From the NCBI GenBank assembly GCA_012728215.1, contig JAAYFO010000068.1, positions 1-38,668 of the forward strand: DNA of 38,668 nucleotides, given 5' to 3'. Shown here piece after piece: positions 30,823 through 38,046 of this stretch. The position numbers and the translations under genes are program-made. The stretch comes from Spirochaetales bacterium (lineage in GTDB: Bacteria > Spirochaetota > Spirochaetia > Sphaerochaetales > Sphaerochaetaceae). Under the pieces are notes generated by a model. The model worked only from the letters and a program-made list of their open reading frames with translations. It did not search any database and was not told the DNA's origin. How positions within the stretch are numbered: the first letter of the stretch is position 1; each line of letters opens with the position of its first letter.

Positions 30823-32180
30823 AGTGCCTCCTTTATCTCTCCGGCCATGTAGAATGATCCAGTGACCAGGACTGCCTGATTTTCCTCGCACAGCTCAAGT
30901 GCGGAAGCGAGTGCTCTGTCCGGGTCTTTTTCCAATATAATGTTTTTGACTGTATTGGGATAGAGCTGCGATGCAGAGCAAAGGAACGTGTCATATATGA
31001 GTTCCGGGTTGCTCTTCTTGAAATCTCCTGGGCGCGAAACAATGATTGTGCTGAAGGATTTGAGAATCAGCCCAGTCAGTGTCTGATAATCCTTTCCACT
31101 TACGCAGCAGAATATGCAGACGCCTCCGTTTCCTATGAATGCGGAACGGAAGGTGCTCAAGGTGCTTTCAATTGACTTAGGGGTGTGTGCTCCATCGAAG
31201 AAGATAGGGTGGTGCAGAAAGCGTCTCTCCATTCTTCCGGGAAGGGTGTTATTCTCCATGGCCTTGAGTGAATCTGCGGTCATCAAGCCCAGTGAATGCA
31301 GAACCAGAATTGCAAGGGCACAGTTGTCCGCCTGGACTTGCCCCAGCATCTTGAGTGAGACGTCTGCGTGGAAACCGTCAATGAATCCCAGCTCCATCTG
31401 TTCCCTTTCCTCTATTCCTTCACAGTATGTCTGGATGGATGTACGCTGGATGGAAATGCGGTCTTCAAGAAATGTGATTGGTGATTTCTGAGCCTTGGCT
31501 TCCTCTTCGAACACCTTCCGTGCTTCGGGAAGTTGTCTGGAGACGAACACGGGTATTCCTGGTTTGATTATCTTTGACTTTTCGGTCGCTATCAGAGGTA
31601 TTGTGCCCCCAAGTATTTCAGTATGCTCCAGTTCAATCGGGGTCAGCACAGAGGCTTGGGGAATGATTATGTTTGTGGCATCCAGCCGTCCGCCAAGTCC
31701 GGTCTCAATCACTGCCCATTGGCATCCTGCATTTTTGAATAGAAGGAATGCGAATGAGGTATAGAGCTCGAATGTAGTCGGGACATTCTCACCGTATGTG
31801 TCACAGAAAGTAAAGCCTTCAAGCAGGGAACGCAGCTGGTTGGCTGTATCAAGCATGATTCCATCATCGAAGAATTCACCAGCCAGGGTGAAGCGTTCTC
31901 TGTAATCGACGACATGCGGAGACATGTAAAGTCCAGTCTTGAAGCCTAAAGCCTTCAGTCCTGCGGCAATGAAGGACGATGTGGATCCCTTGCCCTTGCT
32001 GCCTGCCACATGAATGGTCCTGTAGCAGTTCTGTGGATTGCCGAGACGTTCCATGATGGCTCTCATCCGGTCCAGGCGGAATGTTCTTCTGGCTTTGGTG
32101 AAGCTCCTGTTTTCCTGGTTGGTGAAGCTGTCCATGTATGCTGGTATCTGATCGAAGTCTGTGAAATACTGTTTTGTCAT
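30792..32180 (-). CDS. folC: folylpolyglutamate synthase / dihydrofolate synthase
   Basis: FolC adds glutamate to dihydropteroate and folates. The 462-residue product has the P-loop V-A-G-S-K-G-K-G-S-T-S-S-F near residue 60-72, Y-M-S-P-H-V-V-D-Y-R-E-R-F (folate and Mg2+ region), E-T-G-L-G-G-R-L-D-A-T-N, T-P-I-E-L-E-H-T-E-I-L-G and F-D-G-A-H-T-P-K-S-I in the right order. ATG 32180 is chosen over an upstream frame to 32222: it fits the promoter, though no Shine-Dalgarno is seen. The end overlaps the RqcH-like gene by 31 bases, so the two are co-transcribed. Confidence 0.93.
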   Translation of the reverse strand: MTKQYFTDFDQIPAYMDSFTNQENRSFTKARRTFRLDRMRAIMERLGNPQNCYRTIHVAGSKGKGSTSSFIAAGLKALGFKTGLYMSPHVVDYRERFTLAGEFFDDGIMLDTANQLRSLLEGFTFCDTYGENVPTTFELYTSFAFLLFKNAGCQWAVIETGLGGRLDATNIIIPQASVLTPIELEHTEILGGTIPLIATEKSKIIKPGIPVFVSRQLPEARKVFEEEAKAQKSPITFLEDRISIQRTSIQTYCEGIEEREQMELGFIDGFHADVSLKMLGQVQADNCALAILVLHSLGLMTADSLKAMENNTLPGRMERRFLHHPIFFDGAHTPKSIESTLSTFRSAFIGNGGVCIFCCVSGKDYQTLTGLILKSFSTIIVSRPGDFKKSNPELIYDTFLCSASQLYPNTVKNIILEKDPDRALASALELCEENQAVLVTGSFYMAGEIKEALCRLTGEKSN

Positions 32181-32190
32181 AACAGATGTA

Positions 32191-32219
32191 AATCTACTCT
32201 TTGCTTGTTGTTTTGTCCA
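32191..32219 (-). promoter_or_regulatory. candidate short-leader promoter of folC
   Basis: On the minus strand TGGACA (32219-32214), a 17-base spacer and TAGATT (32196-32191) are followed by ten bases and ATG 32180. The leader would be about four bases with no Shine-Dalgarno. Confidence 0.4.
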
Positions 32220-32321
32220 CATGGGGATTGAGAGTAGAGCTCACTTGAAGCGTGAAACTGATGATTCTCATGCACCCTCTGAATGTTTGAGACCCATTGG
32301 TTTTGATGGGAAAGTTTATTA

Positions 32322-32393
32322 TTGACAAATTTTAAAAATATGTTAGAAATGGAGCTGAAAAGTATTGCCAAACTGTAATTGTTTTAATAAACT
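32322..32393 (+). promoter_or_regulatory. two candidate promoters of the acyl-CoA ligase operon
   Basis: TTGACA (32322-32327) with TAGAAA 16 bases later (32344-32349), and TTGCCA (32365-32370) with TAAACT 17 bases later (32388-32393), lie in an AT-rich block before the gene. They face away from the folC promoter. The rest of 32220-32430 shows no gene. Confidence 0.5.
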
Positions 32394-32430
32394 TTTCTTG
32401 TAATATGAAAAATTAAGTATGGAGGATACT

Positions 32431-34164
32431 ATGGCGAAATTAAAGCATAATCCAATTCCATGGGATTTTCTTGCCAAATATAAAGGTGAGTTCTTCTTTG
32501 AGGAGTGGCCGACGATACCCGAGATGTTCAATATAACAGTGAAGCGTTATGGTGAAAGAAACTGCTTCCTTTGCTTCCAGCCTGAAAAGGTTGTATATAC
32601 CTATAATGAAGTCCAGAAACTTGTGAATCAGCTTGCTGATTTCATGGTGATGAATGGCTTGAAGCATGGTGACCGAGTAGGCCTTACAGGCAAGAACAGC
32701 CCTGAGTGGGGCATCACATACCTGGCTGCCTTGTTCGCAGGAGCCATCATTGTGCCAGTTGACCATTCATTTTCCGTGCAGGAGATCGATAATCTGTTTG
32801 ATTTCGCCGAGGTGAAGATGATCTTTTCCGATGTGGACAAGCTGGAGAAGCTGGAGAACAAGAGGGGAGTCTCCTCGTTCTGCCTGGAGAAGGATGACAG
32901 ATTCACTTATGTGATGGACTGCATGGGGACTGAAAGCCAGCCAAGGGAACTTCCGAAAAGTGAGGAGATGGCTGCTATTCTATTCACAAGCGGAACCACA
33001 GGAACTCCCAAGGGAGTCATGCTGAGCCATAGAAATCTGGTTGCAGACTGCTATATGGCACAGAGCCGGATGAATATTTACAGCACTGATGTATTCTATG
33101 CGATTCTCCCGATTCACCATGCATATACCATGCTGGCGGTGTTCATTGAGGCACTGTCGGTCGGTGCATCGATAGTATTTGGAAAGAAACTCGTTGTCAG
33201 TGCGATCTTCAAGGAAATGAAGGAAGCTCATGTGACGATGTTCCTGGCTGTTCCAATGCTGTACAACAAGCTCCTTTCAGGTCTGATGAAGGGTGTCAAG
33301 GAGAAGGGACCTGTTGTCAATGGACTGATTCATGCACTCATGGGTATCTCCGGGTTCTGCAAGAAGGTGTTCCATTTCAATCCAGGAAAGAAGATGTTCG
33401 GTTTTCTTCTGAAGAAGGTCTCACTGGACAGCAACCGAATCTGCATAAGCGGCGGTGGTCCTCTTCCTGCTTCGACGTTCAAGCGTTACAACCAGCTTGG
33501 AATAGACTTTGTCCAGGGCTATGGACTTACTGAGACAAGCCCGATTCTCACTTTGAATCCGATTTTCGACTATATTGAGACAAGTATCGGTCAGGTGATT
33601 GCCAATACTGAAGTGAAGGTCGTCGATCCTGATTCTGATGGCAACGGACTTCTCTACTTCAGAGGTCCAAGCATCATGATGGGTTATTACAAGAATCCAG
33701 AGGCGACCAGCGAAGTCATCGACAAGGATGGCTGGATCAATACCGGTGACATTGGACATGTGGATTCCAGAAATTATGTATACCTCACAGGGCGAGCGAA
33801 GAACATCATCGTCACTGAAGGTGGAAAGAATGTGTTCCCTGAGGAAATTGAGGACGCCTTCCAGCTGTATTACGACATAGAGCAGATTTGCTGTGTCGGA
33901 TATACCTTGAATGCTGAACTTAAGAGCGAAGCAGTCTGTGCACTGATTCTTCCTTCTCAGTCATGCATGAAGGAATTGGGCAACGATGAAGCGGCAATCC
34001 GCAGTCATGTTGAGAAAATCGTCGAGAATGTCAACAAGACCCTTCTGCCGTATCAGCGGATTCACAAGACAATCGTAGTGAATGAGCCGTTTGAGCTTTC
34101 TTCGACCAACAAGGTCAAGAGGTTCAAGGTGGTTCAGAAATATAAGGATCAAATCAATGGATAG
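32431..34164 (+). CDS. long-chain acyl-CoA ligase (AMP-binding)
   Basis: The protein activates a fatty acid with ATP and CoA. In the 577-residue product the AMP-binding motif F-T-S-G-T-T-G-T-P-K-G-V near residue 186-197, the adenylate contact Y-G-L-T-E-T-S-P, the hinge T-G-D-I-G-H-V-D and the T-G-R-A-K-N-I-I-V-T-E-G-G-K-N-V-F-P-E-E end are all present. The catalytic lysine lies in the C-terminal T-N-K-V-K-R-F. ATG 32431 is five bases after GGAGG; an upstream ATG at 32419 overlaps that site. Substrate chain length and membrane association are not visible. It overlaps yhbY by eight bases. Confidence 0.92.
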   Translation: MAKLKHNPIPWDFLAKYKGEFFFEEWPTIPEMFNITVKRYGERNCFLCFQPEKVVYTYNEVQKLVNQLADFMVMNGLKHGDRVGLTGKNSPEWGITYLAALFAGAIIVPVDHSFSVQEIDNLFDFAEVKMIFSDVDKLEKLENKRGVSSFCLEKDDRFTYVMDCMGTESQPRELPKSEEMAAILFTSGTTGTPKGVMLSHRNLVADCYMAQSRMNIYSTDVFYAILPIHHAYTMLAVFIEALSVGASIVFGKKLVVSAIFKEMKEAHVTMFLAVPMLYNKLLSGLMKGVKEKGPVVNGLIHALMGISGFCKKVFHFNPGKKMFGFLLKKVSLDSNRICISGGGPLPASTFKRYNQLGIDFVQGYGLTETSPILTLNPIFDYIETSIGQVIANTEVKVVDPDSDGNGLLYFRGPSIMMGYYKNPEATSEVIDKDGWINTGDIGHVDSRNYVYLTGRAKNIIVTEGGKNVFPEEIEDAFQLYYDIEQICCVGYTLNAELKSEAVCALILPSQSCMKELGNDEAAIRSHVEKIVENVNKTLLPYQRIHKTIVVNEPFELSSTNKVKRFKVVQKYKDQING

Positions 34165-34447
34165 CAAGACAAGAAGTCATCTTCGTTCTTTATCGCAGAC
34201 GCTTTCGGCGATAGTCATGATTGGCAAGGAAGGTCATACCGATGGTGTGGCAAATGCTCTTGACGAAGCTCTTGATTGTCACGAGCTTGTGAAAGTCAAG
34301 TTCGTCTGCATGAAGGACCAGGTGAGAAGCATATCAGAGGCTCTTGCCAAGGCGGTGGGTTGTGAACTGGTTTCGGTCATAGGCTTCACTTCGGTGTTCT
34401 TCAGACAGAATCCAGATCCGTCCAAGCGAACGATACAGCTGCATTGA
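34157..34447 (+). CDS. YhbY/CRM-domain RNA-binding protein
   Basis: The 96-residue product is a single CRM domain: a first helix (K-T-R-S-H-L-R-S-L-S-Q), the G-K-E-G loop in M-I-G-K-E-G-H-T-D-G, a helix with A-L-D-E-A-L-D-C-H-E-L-V-K-V-K, and the I-G-F-T-S-V-F-F-R-Q end. Proteins of this type associate with pre-50S particles. It starts at ATG 34157, eight bases after AAGGA, and overlaps the ligase stop by eight bases. A strong terminator follows. Function in ribosome assembly is inferred from the family. Confidence 0.9.
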   Translation: MDSKTRSHLRSLSQTLSAIVMIGKEGHTDGVANALDEALDCHELVKVKFVCMKDQVRSISEALAKAVGCELVSVIGFTSVFFRQNPDPSKRTIQLH

Positions 34448-34462
34448 CATATTGAAATGACA

Positions 34463-34514
34463 ACAGGTTTGCTGTTTCCAGTAGTTGACTGGAGATATGC
34501 AGCCTGTTTTTTTT
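34463..34514 (+). terminator. Rho-independent terminator of the ligase-yhbY operon
   Basis: Outer arms 34463-34467 and 34503-34507 and an inner 6-bp TCCAGT/ACTGGA stem form one long hairpin, ending in eight consecutive Ts. It lies 15 bases after yhbY. Confidence 0.85.
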
Positions 34515-34545
34515 GATGCGGTACTGGGCACTGAAATCTCTGAAC

Positions 34546-34580
34546 ATAAAAAATGGCGATCACTTGTCAAGATCGCCATT
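34546..34580 (-). terminator. Rho-independent terminator of the Hc1-like gene
   Basis: Read on the minus strand, a perfect 10-bp stem (34580-34571 with 34561-34552, 9-base loop) is followed by TTTTTT. It lies 20 bases after the stop of the Hc1-like gene. Confidence 0.9.
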
Positions 34581-34600
34581 AAGTCTTTAAAAACCAGTGC

Positions 34601-34780
34601 TTAAGCTTCAGTGTTTTTCTTTTCCTGAATCTCCTGTCTTCTGGCTTTACAGAGCTTTGCAATTTCTGCCAGTGCCTTCCTGGCTCTCGCAGCGGATGCC
34701 TTTATTCCTTTTACCTCAAACTTCTCGCTTTCTGCGACATAGTTCTCAAAAAGTTCTACTAGCTGTTCATGATTGGACAT
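34601..34780 (-). CDS. Hc1-like histone H1-type protein
   Basis: The 59-residue product has an acidic helical N-terminal half (N-H-E-Q-L-V-E-L-F-E-N-Y) followed by K-G-I-K-A-S-A-A-R-A-R-K-A-L-A-E-I and a basic end (K-A-R-R-Q-E-I-Q-E-K-K). Size, layout and A-R-A-R-K-A-L-x-E-I fit the small Hc1-like family related to the chlamydial nucleoid protein and found in several phyla. It would bind DNA, but the charge balance is mild. Start: the first ATG (34786) is only one base from GGAGG, whereas ATG 34780 is seven away and is chosen. It has its own terminator. Confidence 0.75.
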   Translation of the reverse strand: MSNHEQLVELFENYVAESEKFEVKGIKASAARARKALAEIAKLCKARRQEIQEKKNTEA

Positions 34781-34867
34781 TTGCATGCCTCCTTCCTTAG
34801 TTATGGTTTATCGTATCATATTTTTGGAGTTGCACAAGCGAAAAAGCAGGAATTATCAGAAAAAAGG

Positions 34868-34890
34868 AAAAAAACTGCAATGCAGGGCTT
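34868..34890 (-). terminator. weak terminator-like element after the glycosyltransferase
   Basis: On the minus strand a short inverted repeat CTGCATTGCAG (34885-34875) is followed by seven Ts. The stem is only 4-5 bp, so termination may be inefficient and some transcripts may continue to the Hc1-like gene. Confidence 0.3.
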
Positions 34891-34912
34891 TGTTTGCATG
34901 TTTTGGCGAAAA

Positions 34913-36043
34913 TCAGACTTCTCTGCCTTTCCATTTTATGCTTTTTTTCATGATTCGGGAGAATACGCTGAAGTTGTAAAGCAATGCAGTCATTATGAAT
35001 GAAAGTGGCTGTGAAAATGCTACAAGGAAGGAAAACCCTTCGAATCTGGCTACAATAGCCCATCCGATCCATATCAATAATGATCCTCCCAATATCATCA
35101 TCGCCGGCGTTGAATAGCCAGAAATTATCAGCCAGACAAGTGATGCAATACCAGAGAAAGAGGAAAGAAACAGACCAAACACTGCAATGATGAGAAATGA
35201 GAACATCCACGTAGGGATGATTCCTGTTACGCTTCTTCCTATGCCATGTATTGCACTCTTCAAGTCTGGATACATGTTGCAGCTTACATGTTCCTTGAAG
35301 GATGTGAGCAGAGCCCGATGTCCGTTGCCGACCATCTTCCGAACCAGATTCACGTCATCGGTTATGCCGTTCTTGATTGACGTCATGCCACCGATTTCCA
35401 ACAGGGCAGTCTTTCTGACCAGCATGTACTGACCAATGCATGAAGCAAGGGTTTTGGTATTCAGCCATGGCTGGAGAAACATTGGAAGTGCAAGGCAGAG
35501 GAATACCATTGCTGATATTGCAACTGAACCTGCATAGCTTGGGCATAACTCACGAGGGTAGCCACTTACAAAATCGACATTCCTCTGAACTGCGATTGAT
35601 ATTCCGTTGGCAACGCTGTCAGGACCATGAATGGTGTCTGCGTCAACAAAGAGGATGAACTCTCCTTTGCTGTTCTCTATCAGCTGCTGCATACCGAATG
35701 TCTTGCCTTTCCATCCCTTTTCCAAAGGTTTGCCCTTCAAATACCTGATTCTGGAATCCTTCTGGTGGTATTCGTTGATTATATCTGCTGTGCGGTCATT
35801 GGAATTGTCATCCAGAACGAGAATTTCCATGTTCGTGTATGTTTGATTCATTAACGAATCCAGGCATTTCCCGATGTTGTCTTCCTCGTTTCTTGCCGGT
35901 ATGCATACTGATACCATCGGACCGTCCTTAAGAATCGGTTTGCCTTTTATTCTGCTTAATACTATGACGTTGAGAATTCCATTGATCAGGAAATAAATCC
36001 CGACAATCAGAATGACAATGCCTAGAATGCCTAGAAAACCCAC
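34913..36043 (-). CDS. membrane glycosyltransferase, family 2
   Basis: The 376-residue product has an N-terminal membrane helix (residues 4-28), a cytoplasmic GT2 domain with V-C-I-P-A-R-N-E-E-D-N-I (residues 46-57), L-D-D-N-S-N-D-R-T, V-D-A-D-T (metal-binding DxD near residue 134) and I-T-D-D-V-N-L (late acid), and then two to four C-terminal helices. It resembles the CrtQ-like glycosyltransferases that act on carotenoid or lipid acceptors; the acceptor here is unknown. The start is GTG 36043 behind GGGAGG, spaced four to five bases; no ATG exists nearby. It is 12 bases after the upstream gene, so they share an operon. Confidence 0.85.
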   Translation of the reverse strand: MGFLGILGIVILIVGIYFLINGILNVIVLSRIKGKPILKDGPMVSVCIPARNEEDNIGKCLDSLMNQTYTNMEILVLDDNSNDRTADIINEYHQKDSRIRYLKGKPLEKGWKGKTFGMQQLIENSKGEFILFVDADTIHGPDSVANGISIAVQRNVDFVSGYPRELCPSYAGSVAISAMVFLCLALPMFLQPWLNTKTLASCIGQYMLVRKTALLEIGGMTSIKNGITDDVNLVRKMVGNGHRALLTSFKEHVSCNMYPDLKSAIHGIGRSVTGIIPTWMFSFLIIAVFGLFLSSFSGIASLVWLIISGYSTPAMMILGGSLLIWIGWAIVARFEGFSFLVAFSQPLSFIMTALLYNFSVFSRIMKKSIKWKGREV

Positions 36044-36055
36044 GTTACCCTCCCT

Positions 36056-36850
36056 TCAGTGCGTCAGCTTGCTGATGGTTTCCGCTATGACTTCATCTCC
36101 ATGATAGATTGCCATAGCCTTGTGCAGATATACAGCCGATTCATCATAACACTGTTTTTCGAACAGGCACATACCGATTCCGCTGTAGATTGAAAACATA
36201 TCCCATTCTGCCAGCCCCTGGTGATTTGCCAGTTTGCAAAAGATCGAGTATGCTTCCTCGACATCCTTGCCTCCAATGGCTGGAGCATAAAGACGGCGGT
36301 TTGCATACATCAATGCAACTGATACTTCGTTGCTGTAGCTTTTGAAAGCCTTGTCGATAAGCTTTGTCGACTCAATTCCCTTTGATAGATGAAGTATGGG
36401 CGATATTATGTATTCCACGCTGTAGAAATCTGATTCCAAAGCCCCGATGACACTGATTGCTGAAGGGTCTGCAAGTCGCTTGATCTGCGCAAGCAGTCTT
36501 CCTGCGTCCTTAAGAAGTTTCTTTGCGGTGTCCTTCTCCTTGGAAGGTCCCTGAATGCAGTACCTGGCCAATACAGTGTCCGCCTTGAAAAGGAGGCAAA
36601 GGTCCTCCCAGGAGCTGCACTTTGTGATGGATTCGATCTGTTCATGTATCTGCTTGCATACAATAAGTGGTTCACGGTTCCAGACTGCAGATTCAAGCTT
36701 GGATAATAGCTCACAATCCTTCAGAAAAGACAGGGAATCAACATATTCGGATGGCTTACATTGGTCAGTGATCTCAATTGAATCCGTTGGATTGGCCCAG
36801 ATCGGAATCAGTGCGAAAAAGAGGCATGAAAGAATCAGAATTCTTTTCAT
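36056..36850 (-). CDS. secreted helical-repeat protein, unknown function
   Basis: The 264-residue product has a signal peptide (K-R then hydrophobic residues 4-17, cleavage after I-W-A-N) and an otherwise alpha-helical mature part. The final 90 residues have the alternation of helix-pairs typical of TPR-type repeats (A-L-M-Y-A-N-R-R-L-Y-A-P-A and G-M-C-L-F-E-K-Q-C-Y-D-E-S-A-V-Y-L-H-K-A-M-A-I-Y). No family is recognised. ATG 36850 overlaps the U32 stop by four bases and AAGGAG lies nine bases upstream. It sits between the U32 gene and the membrane glycosyltransferase; the link between them is not known. Confidence 0.7.
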   Translation of the reverse strand: MKRILILSCLFFALIPIWANPTDSIEITDQCKPSEYVDSLSFLKDCELLSKLESAVWNREPLIVCKQIHEQIESITKCSSWEDLCLLFKADTVLARYCIQGPSKEKDTAKKLLKDAGRLLAQIKRLADPSAISVIGALESDFYSVEYIISPILHLSKGIESTKLIDKAFKSYSNEVSVALMYANRRLYAPAIGGKDVEEAYSIFCKLANHQGLAEWDMFSIYSGIGMCLFEKQCYDESAVYLHKAMAIYHGDEVIAETISKLTH

Positions 36851-38046
36851 TCGACAGCTCTCCTTATCATGTAGCCGGGTCTCACCGGGCATGGAGTCTT
36901 CAGATAGCAAGTCTTGCAATGGTCAATGTGCGGCACAACCTGAAAGTCCTCATCGAGCGTCTCGAACTCCTTGTCGTCAATCTTCAGCACATCAGGCCCA
37001 ATGTATTCCAGCGATTTGCCCATTGCTATCTGGTTTCTAATGTCAATTTCCCAGATTCCAGGCTTCACTTCCTTGAGGAATCTGCCCAGATACATGTACT
37101 GGCGCTGATACCCCGATGAGGTGTTGACGTCTATAGGTCCGTTGCCATAGAAGAAACCTGTGCAATAGTCGCGGTGGCTGACATTGTCCAGCTCGTTACG
37201 ATAGGGAAGGTAGTCCACAGCCGGATCATCCAGTGCATCAAGGGCTTTTCTATAAGCTCTGGTAACGGTCGCAACATAGTAAATGCTCTTCATCCTGCCT
37301 TCAATCTTCAATGAAGACACGCCTGCGTTTCCAAGATCAAGCAGATGATCTATCATGCACAAGTCCTTTGAGGAGAGGATTGTAGTCCCATGTTCATCTT
37401 CTTCGATTGGGTAATACATTCCAGGCCGTTCGGATTCTTCGAGTGCGAGACGGTAGTTCCATCTGCAGGTGTGTGCACAGTCTCCTTGGTTGGCACTTCT
37501 TCCGGTAAGATGAGCCGACAGCATGCATCTTCCGCTGTATGCCATGCACATAGCTCCATGGACGAATGCCTCAAGCTCCATTTCAGGAACAGCGTCCTTT
37601 ATCCTTCTGATATCGGAAAGGGGCGTTTCCCGCCCGAGGACGATCCTTGAGAACCCAAGTCTCTGGTAGAGTCTTGCACTTTCAGAATTGAGGCAGTTCG
37701 CCTGAGTCGACAGATGAAGCTCGATGTTGGGAAACCTTGTCTTCAGAATGTCCACAGCCCCCATGTCAGAGACAAGGAATGCATCGAATGGGTAGAGCGC
37801 TATCTCATCCAGCTTGCTTCTAAGCAGATCAAGGTCATCCTCGTGGTAGTAGATGTTCAGTGTCCCATAGACCTTCTTGCCATGCTTCTGCTTCATTTTT
37901 GCAATAGTGGCAGCTTCACTTTCAATGAAGTTGTCCGCCTTGCATCTAAGGGAAAAATCCTTGAGTCCCATGTAGACTGCATCAGCGCCATAGGTGAATG
38001 CAGTCTCCATTTTTTCCAGATTTCCAGCAGGGGAGAGCAGCTCCAT
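36847..38046 (-). CDS. U32-family protein, TrhP/YegQ-like tRNA hydroxylase
   Basis: Proteins of this family (TrhP/YegQ and RlhA) hydroxylate tRNA uridine or rRNA cytidine. The 399-residue product has the N-terminal E-L-L-S-P-A-G-N (first strand of the TIM barrel), the signature E-A-F-V-H-G-A-M-C-M-A-Y-S-G-R-C-M-L-S with R-S-A-N-Q-G-D-C-A-H-T-C-R-W-N-Y following (Cys residues that likely bind a cluster or metal), S-S-K-D-L-C-M-I and I-E-G-R-M-K-S. The closing P-x-x-R-P-G-Y-M-I-R segment has further Cys. ATG 38046 overlaps the lon stop (TGATG). Which RNA is the target cannot be read; TrhP is the closest by length. Confidence 0.85.
   Translation of the reverse strand: MELLSPAGNLEKMETAFTYGADAVYMGLKDFSLRCKADNFIESEAATIAKMKQKHGKKVYGTLNIYYHEDDLDLLRSKLDEIALYPFDAFLVSDMGAVDILKTRFPNIELHLSTQANCLNSESARLYQRLGFSRIVLGRETPLSDIRRIKDAVPEMELEAFVHGAMCMAYSGRCMLSAHLTGRSANQGDCAHTCRWNYRLALEESERPGMYYPIEEDEHGTTILSSKDLCMIDHLLDLGNAGVSSLKIEGRMKSIYYVATVTRAYRKALDALDDPAVDYLPYRNELDNVSHRDYCTGFFYGNGPIDVNTSSGYQRQYMYLGRFLKEVKPGIWEIDIRNQIAMGKSLEYIGPDVLKIDDKEFETLDEDFQVVPHIDHCKTCYLKTPCPVRPGYMIRRAVE

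Noticed and set aside
34463-34580. Single bidirectional terminator between yhbY and the Hc1-like gene
   Set aside because: Two separate hairpins, each followed by its own T tract in the correct direction, explain the region better.
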